NCBI GenBank assembly: GCA_017881645.1
Contig: JADGQQ010000074.1
Location: 1-17,969, forward strand
Direction: 5' to 3'
Source: Clostridia bacterium
Lineage (GTDB): Bacteria > Bacillota > Clostridia > Saccharofermentanales > Saccharofermentanaceae
DNA: 17,969 bases
Part shown: piece after piece, positions 14,989 through 17,969 of the stretch
Numbering within the stretch: the stretch's first letter is position 1
Layout: the number at the start of each line of letters is the position of its first letter
Notes under the pieces: generated by a model
Database searches by the model: none
What the model saw: the letters and a program-made list of their open reading frames with translations, nothing else
Told to the model about the DNA's origin: nothing
Position numbers and translations under genes: made by a program

Positions 14989-15594
14989 TTATGCTCTTTT
15001 TTCCATAATCTGATCGACGATTCCATATGCGACTGCTTCTTCTGCGGACATCCAGTTATCCCGGTCCGTATCCAAAGCAATTCGTTCTATCGGCTGTCCT
15101 GTCTTCTCTGCGAGAATCCGGTTCAGGCGTTCTTTTGTTTTCTGAATGTGCTGTGCCGCAATCTGTATATCGGTTGTCTGGCCCTGTGCTCCGCCCGACG
15201 GCTGGTGAATCATTACTTCCGCATTCGGCAGAATAATGCGTTTGCCCTTTGTGCCCGCTGCGAGAAGAAATGCGCCCATGGAGGCCGCCATGCCCATGCA
15301 GATTGTTTGTACATCCGGCTTAATGTGCTGCATCGTATCATAAATCATCAGGCCGTCCGACACGGATCCGCCCGGACTGTTGATATAGAACTGAATATCC
15401 TTCTCCGGATCTTCTGCTTCCAGAAATAGAAGCTGGGCTGTTATCAGGCTGGCTGTTACATCATTGACCTCTTCGGACAATATGACAATACGCTCCTTCA
15501 GAAGGCGCGAAAAAATATCATACGCCCGTTCACCGCGGTTGGTAGATTCGATAACGGTCGGAACCAGAGATGATTTTCGATTTGCTTTGTCCAT
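14989..15594 (-). CDS. clpP: ATP-dependent Clp protease proteolytic subunit ClpP
   Basis: Serine peptidase that forms the tetradecameric barrel of Clp proteases with partners such as ClpX or ClpC. With the ATG at 15594, preceded by AAAGGAGAG, it is 201 aa. The catalytic triad is Ser105 in GMAASMGA, His130 in MIHQPSGG and Asp179 in DTDRDNWMSA; the spacing of 25 and 49 residues equals that of E. coli ClpP. A longer frame reaches 15693 but would overlap grpE by 82 bp. It is placed between grpE (17 bp gap) and dnaK (15 bp gap), which I have not seen as a standard arrangement; clpP is more often alone or next to tig/clpX. No ClpX or ClpC gene is in the window. Confidence 0.98.
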   Translation of the reverse strand: MDKANRKSSLVPTVIESTNRGERAYDIFSRLLKERIVILSEEVNDVTASLITAQLLFLEAEDPEKDIQFYINSPGGSVSDGLMIYDTMQHIKPDVQTICMGMAASMGAFLLAAGTKGKRIILPNAEVMIHQPSGGAQGQTTDIQIAAQHIQKTKERLNRILAEKTGQPIERIALDTDRDNWMSAEEAVAYGIVDQIMEKRA

Positions 15595-15611
15595 ACATTC
15601 TCTCCTTTGTT

Positions 15612-16256
15612 TTAATTGGCTACTTGTACGAGGGAGTGCCGGATGACACGATCCCCTTTTCGATATCCTTTGAGAAAAATCTGGGCGATACACTGTTCTC
15701 CCAGAGAATCATCTTCGATGTGTGCAACGGCTGCATGTAGATTCGGGTCGAATGGAGTTCCGATATCGCTTGGAATTTCTTCAACACCAAGCTTGGAAAG
15801 AACTTCGGACGCCTGCTTGTAAATCATTGCCATTCCTTCGGAAACTGTGTCTGTTTTCTCCTGCTGTGCTGCACCGGCAAAAACGATGGCGCGTTCCACA
15901 TTGTCCATGACCAGAAGCCATTCCTTTGTCACATCCGCAACAGCATCTGTGTAAAGACCTTCCCTTTCTCTCTGCGTCCTCCTTCGAAAATTATCATATT
16001 CGGCCAACAGCCGCATATATCTGTCTTTAATATCGGACAGTTCCTGATCTACAACCCTTGCGGCCTCTTTGGCTTCCTCATCGGTCCTGTCATAGGAATC
16101 CTGACCTGCCTGTTCCTCAACTTCAGGAAGGATCTCCGGATTCACTTCAGGTTCCGTGTCCTTCGAAGTCTTCCCTTTATGTCCGGCCGCCGGATGCGGC
16201 TCAGACGTCTTTTTATCCTGGAAATCCGCGGTTACATCTCTGCCTGTTCTTTTCAT
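15612..16256 (-). CDS. grpE: Nucleotide exchange factor GrpE
   Basis: Exchanges ADP for ATP on DnaK. The protein is 214 aa. Residues 1 to about 65 are hydrophilic and acidic; a long helix follows, with RLLAEYDNFRRRT (82-94), a typical GrpE stretch. The C-terminal beta-domain ends with GYRKGDRVIRHSLVQVA, the family signature. The ATG directly follows the hrcA stop (TAAATG), with GGAGG inside the hrcA end, so translation of the two genes is probably coupled. Confidence 0.97.
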   Translation of the reverse strand: MKRTGRDVTADFQDKKTSEPHPAAGHKGKTSKDTEPEVNPEILPEVEEQAGQDSYDRTDEEAKEAARVVDQELSDIKDRYMRLLAEYDNFRRRTQREREGLYTDAVADVTKEWLLVMDNVERAIVFAGAAQQEKTDTVSEGMAMIYKQASEVLSKLGVEEIPSDIGTPFDPNLHAAVAHIEDDSLGEQCIAQIFLKGYRKGDRVIRHSLVQVAN

Positions 16257-17318
16257 TTATTCCGTTCCTCCGTTTGCTTCCTTTAGTTTTTTGAGTTGAT
16301 CGTTTATCGTTGTCCGCACAAAGCTGATCTGTGAAATCACCTTCGAATAGTCCATTCTTTTGGGTCCGATGACGCCGATGTTTCCCGCAATCTTATCGCC
16401 AACATTATAGGTTGTCGTGATAAAACTGCAGTCATGCAGTCCTACGAGCTGAATTTCCTGACCGATGCGGATCATATAGGAAGGCGTGGTGCTGCTTTCG
16501 CCGACTTCGTTGACATATCCTGCGATTATACCGTCTTTCGACAATGTGTCAAAAAGGCCACGCGCGCGGTTATTGTCATGAAACTCCGGAAAGGACAGCA
16601 TGTGGTTGGTTCCATCCATATAGATTTCGAGATTATCCGCCTGTTTGATCGCAGTATATGCTTCATAAAGAATCTGGTTAAGCAGAGAATCCGGCAGATG
16701 AGCATCCCGAGCTGCAGTAGTCACAGTAACCAGCGTAATTTCTTCAAGAGATTTCCCGCAAAGACCCGACTCAATGGCTCTTGAAATCTGGAACACCTGA
16801 TCTGCATTCAGAAAATCAGGGATCCTGACAAGCCGGTCCTTTACGACACCTGCCGAGAGAACCACGACAACCAGTACTTTCCCCGGTTCAATCATCATCA
16901 TTTTCAACTGCGTCAGATAACTCTTATGGAGTCTTGGAGATAAGGCCAGCGACATATAGCCCGTTTGTTCCGCCAATGCACTTGACGCTTTCCGCAGCAG
17001 CCCGGTCAATTCTTCAACACTGTCCGTCATCCTTTGGGAGATTTCCTGCGCTTCTTCGTTCGAAAGTTCTTCAACATGCATAAGGGAGTCCACGTATTCG
17101 CGATAGCCTTTATCCGAAGGTATACGACCAGCAGATGTATGCGGCTGTTCAAGATATCCCATCAGTTCCAGATCCGCCATTTCATTGCGGACCGTCGCGG
17201 AGCTGACATGAAAATCATGCTTGCTTACGAGGGACTTTGATGCAATCGGCTCCGCAGATTCAATATAGTCATCTACAATCGCCTGCAGAATCTGTTTTTT
17301 CCGAAAATCAAGCGGCAC
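16257..17318 (-). CDS. hrcA: Heat-inducible transcription repressor HrcA
   Basis: Repressor that binds CIRCE and needs GroEL-type chaperone support in studied species. With the GTG at 17318 it is 353 aa and begins MPLDFRKKQILQAIVDDYIE, as family members do. The winged-helix DNA-binding domain spans about 1-75 (with SSATVRNEMADLE and TSAGRIPSDKGYREYV), followed by the GAF-like and dimerisation regions. GTG was chosen because GGGGAGG (17327-17333) lies 8 nt upstream; the ATG at 17366 would run through that ribosome site. It is the first gene of the operon and is autoregulated through the CIRCE element. Confidence 0.97.
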   Translation of the reverse strand: MPLDFRKKQILQAIVDDYIESAEPIASKSLVSKHDFHVSSATVRNEMADLELMGYLEQPHTSAGRIPSDKGYREYVDSLMHVEELSNEEAQEISQRMTDSVEELTGLLRKASSALAEQTGYMSLALSPRLHKSYLTQLKMMMIEPGKVLVVVVLSAGVVKDRLVRIPDFLNADQVFQISRAIESGLCGKSLEEITLVTVTTAARDAHLPDSLLNQILYEAYTAIKQADNLEIYMDGTNHMLSFPEFHDNNRARGLFDTLSKDGIIAGYVNEVGESSTTPSYMIRIGQEIQLVGLHDCSFITTTYNVGDKIAGNIGVIGPKRMDYSKVISQISFVRTTINDQLKKLKEANGGTE

Positions 17319-17326
17319 TCCGTACA

Positions 17327-17333
17327 CCTCCCC
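17327..17333 (-). promoter_or_regulatory. Ribosome binding site that fixes the hrcA GTG start
   Basis: GGGGAGG on the minus strand, 8 nt before GTG at 17316-17318. The choice agrees with the usual N-terminus of HrcA. Confidence 0.8.
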
Positions 17334-17369
17334 GCAAATAATTAAAGCGATCCATGAAAAATTCATTTG

Positions 17370-17396
17370 TTAGCACTCATACATGTAGAGTGCTAA
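17370..17396 (-). promoter_or_regulatory. CIRCE operator (HrcA binding site)
   Basis: A perfect inverted repeat TTAGCACTC-N9-GAGTGCTAA, matching the CIRCE consensus in all 18 arm positions. It covers the predicted transcription start of the hrcA operon and lies in the 5' leader, so HrcA bound here should block initiation and act as autoregulator. Confidence 0.98.
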
Positions 17397-17400
17397 AATC

Positions 17401-17429
17401 ACTTTATCATGATAGTCAAGGAATGTCAA
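17401..17429 (-). promoter_or_regulatory. Sigma-A promoter of the hrcA operon
   Basis: On the minus strand TTGACA (17424-17429), 17-bp spacer and TAAAGT (17401-17406). The predicted start near 17394 lies inside the CIRCE element and gives a leader of about 76 nt to the hrcA GTG. Confidence 0.8.
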
Positions 17430-17560
17430 ACGTAAATTTGCGACACTTTTTCCCGAAATATTTCAGGCAAGTTTACATAGGGAAACACAGATCATTCCGA
17501 TACGGAATTCTTTGCAGTTCAAATAATATGCGGGATATCCCATCTATGTCCTCACGTCCG

Positions 17561-17590
17561 AAAAATGATCCGAGATGATCCGATCTCAGG
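17561..17590 (-). terminator. Possible terminator of the AraC-family gene
   Basis: On the minus strand a short stem GAGAT/ATCTC extended by two G-C pairs past a bulge (17570-17590, 6-nt loop) is followed by ATCA and five U (17561-17565). It is 9 nt after the stop codon. The stem is short. The rest of the hrcA-AraC gap (17430-17560) shows no clear signal. Confidence 0.45.
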
Positions 17591-17599
17591 CAGAACCGA

Positions 17600-17969
17600 T
17601 TATGATACATTGATTCTGCGATATTCTGATGGAGTATACAGGATTTCCTTTTTAAAGGATTTACTGAAATAACTGATATCGTGAAATCCGGTTCGATCGC
17701 AGATTTCGTTAATATTCAAGTTGGTATCCCTCAGGAGCGCTGAGGCCATTGTCATCCGCAGCTGAATCAGGTACCGGTTGACCGATTGACCGGTGCTCCT
17801 CTTAAAATCAGCAAGAAGTGTCGTTCGATTCGTATGGAATAACAGCGATAACTTTTCAATGGATATTTTCTGACTGTAATTTGAGTGAAGATACTGAATG
17901 ACATCAATCGTAAGTTTTGAAAAGTCTGGGTCCATCTCCGCATGAATAATTGCGCTGCATTGATCTTCT
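17600..17969 (-). CDS. AraC-family transcriptional regulator, C-terminal part
   Basis: The visible 122 residues form an AraC/XylS-type DNA-binding domain with two helix-turn-helix units: the first around ISIEKLSLLFHTNRTTLLADFKR, the second around NINEICDRTGFHDISYFSKSFKK, ending TPSEYRRI as in the family. The frame stays open to the window edge upstream of the ATG at 17935, so the gene is cut and the sensor domain is outside; its ligand and targets cannot be told. A short protein from 17935 (111 aa) is possible but less likely. It is transcribed toward the hrcA promoter but ends about 170 bp before it. Confidence 0.88.
   Translation of the reverse strand, partial: EDQCSAIIHAEMDPDFSKLTIDVIQYLHSNYSQKISIEKLSLLFHTNRTTLLADFKRSTGQSVNRYLIQLRMTMASALLRDTNLNINEICDRTGFHDISYFSKSFKKEILYTPSEYRRINVS

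Noticed and set aside
15595..15693. Extended N-terminus for ClpP overlapping grpE.
   Set aside because: The internal ATG at 15594 has a strong ribosome site and gives normal ClpP length; the extension is read in the other frame of grpE.
1..17969. Search for defence genes, CRISPR arrays, prophage, transposases or toxin-antitoxin pairs.
   Set aside because: Every sizeable gene belongs to a housekeeping or conserved family; no spaced repeats, integrase, transposase or terminal inverted repeats were seen.

Overview
The window reads as a chromosomal housekeeping segment of a Bacillota (Firmicutes) bacterium, most likely a Clostridia-type lineage. The evidence is an HrcA/CIRCE-controlled dnaK operon, a T-box riboswitch, strong AGGAGG-type Shine-Dalgarno sites, TTG and GTG starts, a DnaK without the extra nucleotide-binding-domain segment of proteobacterial DnaK, and a HisRS with the four cysteine pairs common in clostridial HisRS. 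I cannot name a genus. There are no phage, IS, CRISPR, toxin-antitoxin or defence genes.

Left part (1-6.98 kb), all on the minus strand: a promoter at 6979-7008 reads rsmE-hisS-aspS-lepB-lepA, with tRNA-Leu(UAG) just downstream and a hairpin terminator at 56-104. This block makes ribosome and translation functions (16S rRNA U1498 methylation, His- and Asp-tRNA charging, EF4) plus signal peptidase I, which carries an unusually long acidic cytoplasmic extension.

Middle part (6.98-10.86 kb), three singly transcribed genes: an AIM24-family gene (+) with its own promoter; a TrpB2-type tryptophan synthase beta chain (-) behind a tryptophan-specific T-box leader; and mutY (+), divergent from the T-box transcript. 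The first two converge on one shared bidirectional terminator. This block separates prmA from rsmE, which sit together in many Firmicutes.

Right part (10.8-17.4 kb), minus strand: the heat-shock operon hrcA-grpE-clpP-dnaK-dnaJ-prmA. It starts at a TTGACA/TAAAGT promoter whose start region is covered by a perfect CIRCE operator and ends at a terminator overlapping the mutY stop. The peptidase gene clpP lies between grpE and dnaK, which would place proteolysis in the same HrcA-controlled transcript as the DnaK chaperone machine. A 15-bp perfect hairpin separates dnaK from dnaJ, and dnaJ starts with TTG. The right edge holds the C-terminal DNA-binding half of an AraC-family regulator.

I found no obviously new system. 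The observations most worth following are the clpP insertion in the CIRCE operon, the Trp-T-box/TrpB2 unit without trpA, the acidic extension of signal peptidase I, and the near-symmetric divergent promoter between mutY and the T-box leader.
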